Of a stretch of 64,000 nt of DNA, positions 17,037-25,741 are shown piece after piece. The notes under the pieces were generated by a model. It searched no databases. It saw only the letters and a program-made list of their open reading frames with translations, and was not told the origin of the DNA. This stretch comes from Anaerolineae bacterium. Its GTDB lineage: Bacteria > Chloroflexota > Anaerolineae > Aggregatilineales > Ch27. A program made the position numbers and the translations under genes. The DNA is taken from the NCBI GenBank assembly GCA_013178165.1, contig JABLXG010000001.1, forward strand, positions 329,605 to 393,604, read 5' to 3'. Each line of letters begins with the position of its first letter. The first letter of the stretch is position 1.

Positions 17037-18770
17037 ATGGGGAGGATGATCGGTTCCACCATGATGGGCGATAGATCCACGCCGGGCACAGGCGATGACC
17101 TGCTGGGCCGCACGATCGGGCATTACCAGATCCTGCGGGAACTGGGGCGTGGCGGGATGGCGACCGTTTACCTGGCCCGCCAGACCAACATGAATCGCCA
17201 GGTGGCAATCAAGGTGTTGCCGCGTATTTTCCTGCACGATCCAACCTTCCTGGAGCGTTTCAAGCGGGAAGTCCAGCTCATCGCCGAACTGGAACATCCG
17301 CATATCCTGCCCGTCTACGACTTTGGCGAGGTGGACGGCATCCCTTACATCGTCATGCGCTATCTGAGCGGCGGTAGCATGCTCGACCTGCTGATCGACG
17401 GCCTGCCGCCACTGGCTAACCTGGAAAAACCGATCCAGCAGGTGTGCGCCGCGCTGGACTTTGCTCACAGCGAGGGCATCATCCACCGCGATCTCAAGCC
17501 CTCGAACATCATGCTGGATGAGCACGGCAACGCCTACCTTTCGGACTTCGGCATTGCCCAGATTATGCAGGACGCCGGACGATTGACCGGTTCCGCCCTG
17601 ATCGGTACGCCGGCGTATATGTCGCCGGAACAGGCGGAAGGCCGCCCGCTGGATGCCCGCTCGGATGTGTACGCGCTGGGGGTAGTGCTGTTTGAGATGG
17701 TGACCGGGCGCGAGCCGTTCCAGGCGGACACGCCAATGGCTATGCTGCTCAAGCAGATCGCCGAGCCGATGCCCTCCCCGCGCGCCTACCGGCCTGACCT
17801 GCCGGCGGCGGTGGAACAGGTTATCCTGCGGGCGACGCTCAAGGACCCGGCGCTGCGCTATCCCTCAGCAGGGGTGCTGGCAGCGGCCTTTAGCCAGGCG
17901 CTGCGCACGATTTCGCCGGAACAGAGCAGCGTCCGCCTGCCGCGCCCGCCTTCCACCGAGATCACCATGTTGCCGCGCCGGGAAGCGCCGACCGAGGCCG
18001 AGATGGCGAGCGAGGTGGAGGACCTGCCAACGGTGCTCGGCGCTGAAGACCTGGCCGTACCAACCATGCCGGCGGAGAGACCATCGCGGAGAAGTATCCC
18101 GGCGGGGAAAAGCTTCCCGGCGGCGGAAAAGCTGCCAACGGCGCAGGCAGGCGAAGCCGCCGTTGCGCCCCAGGCCGGTCGCCGCCGATGGGTGGGGGTG
18201 CTGGCCGGGGTATTGATCGTTCTGTTTCTGGCCTTCGGCGCGGTGCGGCTGCTGCGGAATAACTGGCCCGGCGGCTTGCTGAGGGAAGCAGAACCGACTG
18301 CGTTCCCCGGTGCAACGCTGCGCACCGGCCCGGATCGGCTTTACTGGTTGGCCGTGCCGGAAGGCTGGCAGGAGCGGCAATTGCCTGTTGAGGACGGCCT
18401 GGCGGTCCTGTGGGCGCCGGAAGATGACAGCGCGTTTGTGGCGCTGCGGCTAACCCCCCTGGACGCCGCGGAGGCGCTGGCAGCGCTGGTCGAGCGCCAC
18501 AGCCGCACCGCTTACGGCGATGCACGCCTCTTTGTGCCGATTGACCGGGCCGAACAGCCGGATGGGCGGCTGCGGGTCAGCTATCGCATCCCGCAGCCGG
18601 GGACGCTATATAACCGCTTTGGCCCCGGCCAGCTTGATCTGTTCTATAGCCGGGCTGGCTCGCAGCTGGTCACGCTGGCGTTCTTCACCAGCGATAGTGC
18701 AGATGTGGACCTCCTGCTGCCGGTGCTGCAGAAGGTGCTGGATTCGGTCGTGATCAATCTTTCCGGGTGA
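17037..18770 (+). CDS. transmembrane Ser/Thr protein kinase
   Basis: A Hanks-type kinase domain (about residues 27-285) shows GRGGMATVYLA, VAIKVL with the ATP-site Lys, HRDLKPSNIML, DFGIAQ and the APE-equivalent GTPAYMSPEQ. A low-complexity linker leads to one membrane segment (VGVLAGVLIVLFLAFGAV, about 390-407). An outside domain of about 160 residues follows and is not recognised. It probably senses something at the surface and phosphorylates Ser/Thr inside. Start is uncertain: ATG at 17037, 17046 and 17061 are all in frame, and GGGGAGG lies between the first two. Confidence 0.88.
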   Translation: MGRMIGSTMMGDRSTPGTGDDLLGRTIGHYQILRELGRGGMATVYLARQTNMNRQVAIKVLPRIFLHDPTFLERFKREVQLIAELEHPHILPVYDFGEVDGIPYIVMRYLSGGSMLDLLIDGLPPLANLEKPIQQVCAALDFAHSEGIIHRDLKPSNIMLDEHGNAYLSDFGIAQIMQDAGRLTGSALIGTPAYMSPEQAEGRPLDARSDVYALGVVLFEMVTGREPFQADTPMAMLLKQIAEPMPSPRAYRPDLPAAVEQVILRATLKDPALRYPSAGVLAAAFSQALRTISPEQSSVRLPRPPSTEITMLPRREAPTEAEMASEVEDLPTVLGAEDLAVPTMPAERPSRRSIPAGKSFPAAEKLPTAQAGEAAVAPQAGRRRWVGVLAGVLIVLFLAFGAVRLLRNNWPGGLLREAEPTAFPGATLRTGPDRLYWLAVPEGWQERQLPVEDGLAVLWAPEDDSAFVALRLTPLDAAEALAALVERHSRTAYGDARLFVPIDRAEQPDGRLRVSYRIPQPGTLYNRFGPGQLDLFYSRAGSQLVTLAFFTSDSADVDLLLPVLQKVLDSVVINLSG

Positions 18771-18849
18771 GGGCGTCGGGGGGTTGGTGGAGACAGGTGT
18801 GTGGGGGCGGTATGAATCGGGTCTCTGACATGGGTGAAGGAAGGATGTG

Positions 18850-19437
18850 ATGATGCGGTCCAAACCGATCTGGAGTCTGGCCGGGCTGATCCTGGCCCTG
18901 GCGCTCCTGAGCGCGGCCTGTGGGCTGGTGCCGGGCATTGACCCGCTGGCTACGCCGGTCAGCAATGCACCGCCTGCATACAGTTACCTGCCCAACCTGC
19001 CAGGCTATACACGGCTGGATGCCCGCAGCATTCAGGAGTTCATCGCCGGGCTGGGGGAAGCCGGTTCGGCTCTGCTGGGCCAATTTCAGGCCACGGCGGT
19101 GATCGCTATGGTCGATAGCGTGGCTGACTGCTACCAGGAGATGGGTGCGGTGGCGGCCAGTGGCTACAGCAAGGACGCCCTGCCGATCGTGGCGGGCGTG
19201 GTAGCTGTCGCCAATCGCAACCTGTTGCTCAACCCGCAGACCTTCCTGGCCTGCATCACCCGCGCTCAGCAACCTCAGGGTCTGATGGAAGGACAGGGCG
19301 GCGGCGGTTTGCAGCCCTGCGCCTACAGCTATAGCACGGTGATTAACGGGGAGACCTTTGATTTCCTCTATGCCGGCACTGATCTGGAGATCTGCCAGGC
19401 TTTCTGCCGTTCGTTGCCCGCTTGCACTGGTCACTGA
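18850..19437 (+). CDS. lipoprotein of unknown function
   Basis: The 195-residue protein begins with a lipoprotein signal peptide and lipobox LSAAC-G (Cys near residue 24). The mature part has six further Cys residues, several in pairs (CITRAQ..., LQPCAY, ICQAFCRSLPAC), suggesting disulfides in an exported domain. No family is recognised. It lies 80 bases after the kinase gene and may be cotranscribed with it. AAGGAAGG lies five bases before the ATG. Confidence 0.72.
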   Translation: MMRSKPIWSLAGLILALALLSAACGLVPGIDPLATPVSNAPPAYSYLPNLPGYTRLDARSIQEFIAGLGEAGSALLGQFQATAVIAMVDSVADCYQEMGAVAASGYSKDALPIVAGVVAVANRNLLLNPQTFLACITRAQQPQGLMEGQGGGGLQPCAYSYSTVINGETFDFLYAGTDLEICQAFCRSLPACTGH

Positions 19438-19514
19438 TGATTCCGGGATCGGCCTGTTGAAGCATGTGTCATACAGCATTGTCCCCGCAAGCCAGGAGGA
19501 GAGGAGCGACTCAG

Positions 19515-20672
19515 GTGAACAGGTCTAGCATGAGGATATTGACCCTGATCGCGGTTGTGCTGGTACTGGCCGCTTTTACCGGCCCGGCGAACGCGCAGGG
19601 CGGGCATTGTTTCGGCGATGTGGTCTACTTCCGGGCATGCTTCCTGGAAGGTCACCGCCTGCAGGTGCTGCGCATTGAGAATGGCCAGGGCATCGAGGTG
19701 GGGATCATCCCCGGTGAGGTGTATCCCTATGCCGCTGCCTACTACGATAGCGCCCAACTGATCTACACCATCAGCGCGGATGGCTACGCCGCGGAGCTGT
19801 ACTTCACCGGCAAGACCCCCGCTCCGGCCAACGGCTACGATACCACCTGGACGCTGGTCTTTTATGGCCCGGCGGGGCCGCTTTCCCGCGCTGAGTTCAC
19901 CAAGCGCACCGCCGCCGATCCGGGGATCAGCCTGCCCGCCCCGACTCCGGTTGGCGGGCGGCGAAGTGCTGGCGCGGCGGCTCCACCTGCGCCAGTGGAC
20001 GTTCCCGTGGTGGTGGGCGCCTTTGAGCCGAGTATCATCCGCCCCGGCTCGGTGAGCAGCTGCCTGGTGCGCAGTGCCTATACTGTGCGTATGCGTCAGG
20101 CGCCTTCGACTGGCGCGGCCATCCTGGATCGCGTCCCCTATGGGACATCCATGCCGGCGGATATGCAGACGTCAGATGGGCAGTGGGTACGGGCCTTCTT
20201 CGTCGGGGAAGGTGGCGTCGGGCGGTTAGGCTGGGTCTTTGCCAGCTATCTGGACCTGAGCGACGCCTGCGCCAATATCACGGTGGTCGCGCCGCTGGCT
20301 GCCGCGGCGGTTGCCGCGCCGCCGGTCGCGCCAGTGGAATCCACCCCCGCAGCCCCGGCTGAATCCCCGGCGGCAACGCCTTTTGACCCGACCTGGGGTG
20401 GCCAGCTTGACCTGACCATTGTCGAACCGGGCAGCGTCCAGACCTGCCTGGTGCGCACCACGTACACCGTGCGTATGCGGGCCATGCCGACGGAAAGCGC
20501 CCCGGTGCTGGTCAGCGTGCCGTATCAGTCGTCGATGCCTGCCGACCTGCGCACGACTGACGGTGGCTGGGTTCGGGCGAATTACCTTGGCTCGCTGGGC
20601 TGGATTAGCAGCCAGTATCTATCACTCAGTGAGGCCTGCGCCGGGTTGCCCGGCATCGCCCCCATGCGGTAG
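19515..20672 (+). CDS. secreted protein with two bacterial SH3-like domains
   Basis: The 385-residue protein starts with a signal peptide (RILTLIAVVLVLAAFTGPANAQ). A N-terminal region of unknown fold is followed by two SH3b-type repeats, each beginning CLVR..YTVRMR and including MPAD..T.DG.WVRA and LGW....YL.LS.AC. They are joined by a Pro/Ala-rich linker. SH3b domains usually bind cell-wall peptides or other surface polymers. GTG at 19515 is preferred (AGGAGGAGAGGAG ends 8 bases upstream); ATG 19530 is the alternative. No partner is evident. Confidence 0.82.
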   Translation: MNRSSMRILTLIAVVLVLAAFTGPANAQGGHCFGDVVYFRACFLEGHRLQVLRIENGQGIEVGIIPGEVYPYAAAYYDSAQLIYTISADGYAAELYFTGKTPAPANGYDTTWTLVFYGPAGPLSRAEFTKRTAADPGISLPAPTPVGGRRSAGAAAPPAPVDVPVVVGAFEPSIIRPGSVSSCLVRSAYTVRMRQAPSTGAAILDRVPYGTSMPADMQTSDGQWVRAFFVGEGGVGRLGWVFASYLDLSDACANITVVAPLAAAAVAAPPVAPVESTPAAPAESPAATPFDPTWGGQLDLTIVEPGSVQTCLVRTTYTVRMRAMPTESAPVLVSVPYQSSMPADLRTTDGGWVRANYLGSLGWISSQYLSLSEACAGLPGIAPMR

Positions 20673-20674
20673 CT

Positions 20675-20724
20675 CGACCCGATGCGGCAGCATCGACCCG
20701 ATGCGGCAGCATCGATGCTGCCGC
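20675..20724. repeat. tandem 19-bp direct repeat running into a perfect palindrome
   Basis: CGACCCGATGCGGCAGCAT occurs twice in tandem (20675-20693 and 20694-20712). The second copy runs into a perfect 22-base palindrome (20703-20724) with GCGGCAGCATC arms. It begins just after the SH3-protein stop codon. There is no T-tract. Confidence 0.75.
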
Positions 20725-20771
20725 GGCGTGGCTGTTCTCCCGCCACCAGCCAGAGCGAACAGCCTCCATTG

Positions 20772-20797
20772 CAGCCCGGTTCCTGCGAGCCGGGCTG
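20772..20797. terminator. hairpin between convergent genes
   Basis: CAGCCCGG (20772-20779) pairs with CCGGGCTG (20790-20797), just downstream of the minus-strand protease stop. T-tracts are weak on both sides. Confidence 0.45.
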
Positions 20798-20803
20798 ATG
20801 CTT

Positions 20804-21535
20804 TCAGAAGGTGGGATCATCAGCGCGGCGGTGCAGCGGTCGCCAGAAGGTCAGGTAGGCGGAGAATCCCAGCAGCGCCAGCGCCTGGATCATCCAGATT
20901 ACGGCCCAGCCAGCGGCGGGTAGGATGCCAACGGCCTGAGCCATGTGGTAGGCATCGTTGGGAATATTGCCCAGCCCCGTCACCGCGCTGGCGTTGAGGT
21001 TATGGAGCAGGCCCCACACGTCCAGCACGGCGTTGAGGCCGGTCAGCATGGCCAGGATGTTCAACACGAATGTGACCAGCAATCGTGGGGCCTTCCAGCC
21101 GAGGGCGATGAGCGCAGCAGCAGAGAGCAGCCCGACCAGGATGGCTGTACTGTTGCGGGCAAAAACCAGGGTGATCGCCCCCAGCGTGAAGCCCAGGGCC
21201 ATCGCGATAACGTGGGTCCATAAGTTGCGGTTGGTCAGGTAGAGCAGGACGGCGCCGAAGAGTGCTGTGCCCACATACCCCGCCGGGATGACCAGCCACG
21301 GGGCACGGTGGGCGGTAGTGGCCACCCCCGCACCGCTGGCGTAGACCTGGTATTCCACAAAGGTGCCGCCGCTGATCACCGCCGCCAGGCCGTGGCTCAT
21401 TTCGTGGATGGTTGTTACGAAGTAACGGAATGGGTAGAGCAGCCCGTTCAATTCCGGCACCTGCCAGATCAGCAGTACCAGCAGAAAGGCCAGAGCAGCC
21501 AGCAAGGGCGAAAGGCGGCGATCACGATCAGACAT
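20804..21535 (-). CDS. M50-like membrane metallopeptidase
   Basis: The 243-residue protein has about six membrane segments. The zinc motif HEMSH lies near residue 44 in TIHEMSHGLAAVISGG, matching the site-2-protease HExxH helix of the M50B group. Such proteins cut substrates inside the membrane; no PDZ domain is present and no substrate is known. A second zinc ligand motif (NxxPxxxxDG) was not seen clearly, so catalytic activity is uncertain. The ATG at 21535 has GGAGAGGAG just upstream. Confidence 0.75.
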   Translation of the reverse strand: MSDRDRRLSPLLAALAFLLVLLIWQVPELNGLLYPFRYFVTTIHEMSHGLAAVISGGTFVEYQVYASGAGVATTAHRAPWLVIPAGYVGTALFGAVLLYLTNRNLWTHVIAMALGFTLGAITLVFARNSTAILVGLLSAAALIALGWKAPRLLVTFVLNILAMLTGLNAVLDVWGLLHNLNASAVTGLGNIPNDAYHMAQAVGILPAAGWAVIWMIQALALLGFSAYLTFWRPLHRRADDPTF

Positions 21536-21862
21536 GCGGCGCTCCTCTCCAACGGATGCTTGAAGTCGGGTGTTTCTGGAGGATGAATACGGGATCAGGG
21601 TGATGGTGGTTGCAGATGATCTGGCCGGGAGCAAACACGCCCTCTGTCAGACCCGGCAGGGGGCGCAGCCGCAAGACTCAGTTTAGTAAGTGATCACGCG
21701 CTCCAGAGTCTTGGCCAGGCGATCCAGTTGGCGACCTGTTGCTCGGTGGGCAGGCGGCGGACCAGTTTCTTTTCGTTAATTATAGCCTAATATCCAGGTC
21801 ACGAAATTCGCTATTGTTAAGGCCTTTTGCCGGGTTAGGGAAGATTTAAGGCTTTTCGGGGG
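21536..21862. other. gene-free stretch with a possible decayed coding fragment
   Basis: No intact gene was found. On the minus strand, about 21686-21780 reads NEKKLVRRLPTEQQVA and, after a one-base shift, LDRLAKTLERVITY followed by a stop. It looks like the tail of a helical protein. It has no start codon, so it is either a remnant or chance. AT-rich sequence at 21770-21860 precedes the strong promoter at 21863. Confidence 0.35.
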
Positions 21863-21891
21863 TTGACAGCTTTTGGATTCCCGTTTAGACT
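21863..21891 (+). promoter_or_regulatory. near-consensus sigma-70 promoter of the orphan small transcript
   Basis: TTGACA (21863-21868), exactly 17 bases and TAGACT (21886-21891). Transcription would start near 21898. Confidence 0.85.
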
Positions 21892-21897
21892 GGCGAA

Positions 21898-22074
21898 AGA
21901 CTACGCGCGAAAGGAGCGAGGCGCATGTTCAACAGCACACTCATCTGCCGTCTCTGGGTGCCGAGATACTTCGGTGGTGAAGTTATTGCCCAGGGAGTAA
22001 TGCGCCTGCTCGCCGGAAGTTGCCGCTAAGAATCGGGTAACAGAAGGCCGTGGGCGCGCCCCACGGCCTTTTTT
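21898..22074 (+). ncRNA. candidate structured small RNA (about 177 nt), possibly with a short ORF
   Basis: This unit is bounded by a consensus promoter and a perfect intrinsic terminator. GGCGCAT (21920-21926) pairs with ATGCGCC (21999-22005), extended by GAGC/GCTC across a small bulge. Inside, CTC-TGGG pairs with CCCA-GG-GAG, and a smaller hairpin (ACTTC-GAAGT) forms the tip. The asymmetric open region (about 21927-21949) gives a rod-with-bubble shape that recalls 6S RNA, but no 6S motif is proven. The same stretch holds a 34-codon frame (21925-22029) with GGAG eight bases upstream, starting MFNSTLICRL, so it could instead be a small mRNA. Confidence 0.55.
22044..22074 (+). terminator. intrinsic terminator of the orphan small transcript
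   Basis: AAGGCCGTGGG (22044-22054) pairs perfectly with CCCACGGCCTT (22060-22070), followed by a run of six T residues. Confidence 0.92.
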
Positions 22075-22124
22075 GTTGCGCAGCCGGCATACGACTGCGA
22101 CACCAGGACGCCAAGCCAGGGTCC

Positions 22125-22161
22125 GGGCCGTGGGGGGAGTAATCTCGCCACGGCCCGTTTT
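22125..22161 (+). terminator. second hairpin with the same stem core
   Basis: GGGCCGTGG (22125-22133) pairs with CCACGGCCC (22148-22156), followed by GTTTTG. The stem core GGCCGTGG is the same as in the terminator 50 bases upstream. Confidence 0.6.
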
Positions 22162-22340
22162 GTTCCCGGCTCCGGCGGTCACAGACCGCTCGCGGCCCGC
22201 CTTCCCGGAGGGGAAAGAGGGCGGCTGCCGCTGCGGGCTGAGCAACCGGCGCAGGCAGGCAACGTACTCATAGCGGGGTGACTGGATTGGTCGCCATGGG
22301 GAAGTTCTGAGCGTCGTTGGTTATAGATACGCAAGAGGGG

Positions 22341-22604
22341 ATGATGACTGATTTGCGCACGTACCAGACTCTGGCCTACCTGACCCACCAGCCGGAAAAG
22401 GCCCGCGAAATCCTCGGCGTGCCGGATTACCGGGGGTGCGGGATGGTGCCCGGCGGCTGGCTATTGCGGCCTGCGCTTCACCTGCTGGGTCGCGCGCTGG
22501 CCGGTCTGGGCGGCTGGCTGCTCAGCCAGACCGGGGAAGCTGAAGGCCTGGCAGCAGCGCGGGAATCCCACCAGCAGCCAGCCTGGGCGGATCGTTACGA
22601 GTGA
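22341..22604 (+). CDS. small hypothetical protein
   Basis: This 87-residue frame lies just upstream of the ABC ATPase gene and reads in the same direction. It has a hydrophobic middle part (WLLRPALHLLGRALAGLGGWLL, about residues 41-62) that could be a membrane helix, and a charged tail. No family is recognised. GAGGGG precedes the ATG. It may be cotranscribed with 22684-24507. Confidence 0.5.
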   Translation: MMTDLRTYQTLAYLTHQPEKAREILGVPDYRGCGMVPGGWLLRPALHLLGRALAGLGGWLLSQTGEAEGLAAARESHQQPAWADRYE

Positions 22605-22683
22605 GGGGAAACTTCGCGCCCGGCTATCTTGAGGGGAACGCCGGGACAACCATGGGGAAACATTCGGCAAAAGGGAAACCGGT

Positions 22684-23589
22684 ATGACGATAGTGATCGA
22701 TCACAATCAGGACGCTTTGAACGTCAGCCATGTGACTAAGCGCTTTAAGGTGCAAAAACCGCCCTTCTGGGAGCGCTGGTTTGGCCATGACGCGGCGGAG
22801 AGCGGCCAGCAAGCGGAGAAGGCTCGCCACGAGGTGGTAGCCGTTCGCAATGTCTCGCTCGATGTCCATCGCGGCGAAATCTACGGCATCCTTGGCCCTA
22901 ATGGCTCCGGCAAGAGCACGCTGGTGCGCCTGCTCTCCACCCTGCTGATCCCGGATGAGGGGGAAGTGCGCGTCTTCGGGCTGGACATCATCCGGCACGA
23001 GATGGATGTCAAGCGCATGATCAACCGGGTATCGGTGGACGCGGCGTTCTTCAAGAAGCTCAGCCCGCTGGAGAACCTGCTCTATGGCGCACGGCTGTAC
23101 GGGATGAGCGGCGGCGAGGCCCGCGAGAAGGCAATCGCCATCCTCAAGCGGCTCGGCCTGGATGCACGCACCTACACGCAGCCGATGGAGGAGATGAGCC
23201 GGGGGATGCAGCAGAAAGTGGCTATCGCCCGCGCCTTCCTCACCCAGCCGATCCTGCTGCTGCTGGACGAGCCGACCACCGGCCTCGACCCGCGCTCCAA
23301 GTACGAGGTGCAGGAATTCGTCTACGAACTGCGTGATAAGCACGACGCGACGATCCTGATCACCACCCACGACATGGGGGAGGCCGACCGCCTGTGTGAC
23401 CGGATTGCCATTCTGGATGATGGCCGGATCGTGGCGGAAGATACGCCCGAAGGGCTGAAGCGCCTGATCCGCCGTAACGGCCACGAGCCGACGCTGGAAG
23501 ACGTGTTTATGCAGTTGACCGGCAAGCAGCTTGTGGAAGAAGATGACTTTGACGCAGACAAGGCCGCGGAATTGAAGGCCGTGGCCTGA
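22684..23589 (+). CDS. ABC transporter ATP-binding protein, second ABC-2 system
   Basis: The 301-residue ATPase carries Walker A GPNGSGKST (about residues 78-86), a signature with MSRGMQQK, Walker B LLLLDEPTTGLDPR and the switch His in TTHDMGEA. An insertion of about 25 residues (WERWFGHDAAESGQQAEKAR) lies between the first strand and the ATP loop. An acidic C-terminal tail follows. It pairs with the permease 73 bases downstream. The signature variant and layout resemble DrrA-like exporters of lipids or drugs; substrate unknown. Confidence 0.9.
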   Translation: MTIVIDHNQDALNVSHVTKRFKVQKPPFWERWFGHDAAESGQQAEKARHEVVAVRNVSLDVHRGEIYGILGPNGSGKSTLVRLLSTLLIPDEGEVRVFGLDIIRHEMDVKRMINRVSVDAAFFKKLSPLENLLYGARLYGMSGGEAREKAIAILKRLGLDARTYTQPMEEMSRGMQQKVAIARAFLTQPILLLLDEPTTGLDPRSKYEVQEFVYELRDKHDATILITTHDMGEADRLCDRIAILDDGRIVAEDTPEGLKRLIRRNGHEPTLEDVFMQLTGKQLVEEDDFDADKAAELKAVA

Positions 23590-23619
23590 TCGGAGCACTC
23601 ACAGCCAGGGGGGGGACGC

Positions 23620-23645
23620 GGAACCGGACGCTGCCGTCCGGTTCC
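23620..23645 (+). promoter_or_regulatory. strong hairpin between ATPase and permease genes
   Basis: A perfect 11-bp stem (23620-23630 with 23635-23645, loop CTGC) lies between the two genes with no T-tract. It probably protects mRNA ends or adjusts the relative output of the two genes. Confidence 0.5.
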
Positions 23646-23661
23646 CGCCCCCGGCTGAAGG

Positions 23662-24507
23662 ATGATGACCATGCTGGGGAAGCTGAACTTTCGGAAAGAG
23701 GCGTTGCAGAGTTACGCCTTTGTCGCCCGCAACTTCAACCTGGTCAAGCGGTACTGGGGCTGGGAGCTGGTGTGGCTGGCGTATTCGACCGCGACCTCGC
23801 TCTCGGTGGTGTTCATCGGCCAGGGGTCGACGCTCATCACCGGGCAGGAGGACATTAACACGTCGTTTTTCGTCGTCTATCTGCTGATCGGGACGCTGGT
23901 CTGGCGCTTTCTGTCGGGCCTGTTCAACAATATCAGCGAGATGATCCAGTGGGAACGCTGGGAGGGGACGATCGAGTACACCCTGATGGCCCCCGTCCAC
24001 CGCTTCACCCAGATCGCCGGGCAGGCGGGCTTCGCTGTGCTGTACAGCCTGCTGTTCACCCTGGTGATCGGCGCGGCGATGGTGGCCTTCTTTGAACTAG
24101 ACTTCAGCGGCGCGAACCTGTTCGGGGCGTTGCTGGTGTTGCTGGCGGGGAGTATCTCGCTGGTTTCGCTGGGGGTGATGGCGAGTATCCTGCCGCTGCT
24201 CTACACCGAGCGCGGCACGCAGATGACGCATATCGTCGAGGCGTTCCTGCTGTTGATCTCCGGCGTGTACTACCCGATCGAAGTGTTGCCAGCATGGCTG
24301 CAGTCGATCGCACAAATCTCGCCGGTCTACTATGTACTGGGCGGCATCCGGGCGGCAATCCTGGATGGCGTGCCGACTCTGGAACTGTGGCCGTACATGA
24401 TCCCGCTGCTGATCATCGGCGCGATCGGACTGCCGGTAGGGGTATGGGCCTTCCGCCAGGCGGAGCTATACGCCAAGCGGACGGGCAAGCTCAAGCGGGT
24501 GGGCTAG
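23662..24507 (+). CDS. ABC-2 type permease
   Basis: The 281-residue membrane protein has about six segments and an ABC-2 layout, with ERWEGTIEYTLMAP as the coupling region near residue 97 and VEAFLLLISGVYYPIEVLPAW near residue 195. It completes the two-gene exporter with the upstream ATPase. Starts at 23662, 23665 and 23671 are all in frame after GAAGG. It is unlike the paralogous pair at 5-8 kb in sequence. Confidence 0.88.
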   Translation: MMTMLGKLNFRKEALQSYAFVARNFNLVKRYWGWELVWLAYSTATSLSVVFIGQGSTLITGQEDINTSFFVVYLLIGTLVWRFLSGLFNNISEMIQWERWEGTIEYTLMAPVHRFTQIAGQAGFAVLYSLLFTLVIGAAMVAFFELDFSGANLFGALLVLLAGSISLVSLGVMASILPLLYTERGTQMTHIVEAFLLLISGVYYPIEVLPAWLQSIAQISPVYYVLGGIRAAILDGVPTLELWPYMIPLLIIGAIGLPVGVWAFRQAELYAKRTGKLKRVG

Positions 24508-24572
24508 TTGCTGGTTGGTGAGGGCACGGCACTGTACTTTGACAACTGAAGAGTCACTGGCGGCGGGGCTGG

Positions 24573-25523
24573 CTATACTTGCTCCCGCCGTTCAAGCCAC
24601 GTGTTGAGTGCGTTGCAGAGTTCCGCCGCCAGGAGCAAGATTGCCGAGCTGACGTATACCCAGAGCAGCAGGATGATCACCGCCGCCAGGGAGCCGTAAA
24701 TCAGGCTGTAGAGGCTGAAGTTGTCCAGGTACCACACGAACAGGGTTTGCGCCAGGTTCCAGCCCAGGCTGCCCAGGATCGCTGCCGGCCAGATGGCATC
24801 CCAGCGTACCCGCACACGGGGCACGTAGCGGAACAGCAGGGCGAAGATCGTCAGGTTCAGCCCCAGCGGCAGTGAGAGGTTGAGGATGCGCAGGGTGGCC
24901 CCGCCGCGATCCAGCAGCAGGGCGCTGACCAGGCGCAGGCCCAGCGACGTGATCAGTGAGCCGGTCAGCAGGGCGGCCAGCACCACCACCATGACCATGG
25001 CCATCAGGCGCTTGCGCCAGAGGGGGCGCCAGCGGGTTGGATGAAAGATGTTGTCGATGGCGACGGTCAGGTTGGAAAACAGCGATAGCCCCGACCAGAC
25101 CAGGCTGATCACGGCTACCAGGCCGAAAGGCTGGCGCTGGCGCAGGGCAAGCTGGACGTTGTCCGCGATGACTTCGACGGTGTCGGCGGGGAAGAATGTG
25201 CCGATAAACTGGATAACCTGTTCGCGGGCCAGACCTGGCCCCAGCAGACCGCTGATGATGGTGATGGCCAGGAGCACCAGGGGGAAGATCGAAAACAGGG
25301 CATAGTACGCCAGCGAAGCAGCGTAACGGGTGTCGCGCTGGGCAAAGGCAACCCAGCCCCGCGCCAGCAGCGGCAGCAGGCCGTCTGTGGCCCGGTCCAG
25401 CGCGGCGTAGGTCCGCGCCAGCCACCAGGCCAGCCGGCTGATCCGGTGTTCCACCCACAGGATCAGGCGAGCCAGGGGCGGCGGCTGGTCTTCAGGTGGC
25501 GGAGGGGTGAGCTGGGGCAACAC
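24573..25523 (-). CDS. YihY/BrkB-family membrane protein
   Basis: The 316-residue protein has six membrane segments and the family pattern DTRYAASLAYYALFSIFPLVLL near residue 65, FFP near 112 and a final LLLWVYVSSAILLLAAELC. Despite older annotations this family is not an RNase; a transport or envelope role is assumed but not established. The start is GTG. It converges with the ABC permease. Confidence 0.85.
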   Translation of the reverse strand: MLPQLTPPPPEDQPPPLARLILWVEHRISRLAWWLARTYAALDRATDGLLPLLARGWVAFAQRDTRYAASLAYYALFSIFPLVLLAITIISGLLGPGLAREQVIQFIGTFFPADTVEVIADNVQLALRQRQPFGLVAVISLVWSGLSLFSNLTVAIDNIFHPTRWRPLWRKRLMAMVMVVVLAALLTGSLITSLGLRLVSALLLDRGGATLRILNLSLPLGLNLTIFALLFRYVPRVRVRWDAIWPAAILGSLGWNLAQTLFVWYLDNFSLYSLIYGSLAAVIILLLWVYVSSAILLLAAELCNALNTWLERREQV

Positions 25524-25741
25524 GAGTCATCCGATCGCGGCAGGGGCCGGATGGCTTACGAGCAATCACAGGCCCCGGCTGATAGCTCCTGCTCCAGGCG
25601 GGCGCATGATGCGCAATCTTACCATAGAACGCATACTGCCGGTAATTGGCGGGGGCAGGTCTGGCCCCCGGCGGCTGGCGGGTTTTGAGGGGAAACAACG
25701 GGCGTGCGCTCCGGCGCGCGCCGGAATCAGGATGGCAGGCC

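Noticed and set aside
20675-20712. CRISPR-like repeat
   Set aside because: Only two direct copies with no spacer between them; not a CRISPR array.
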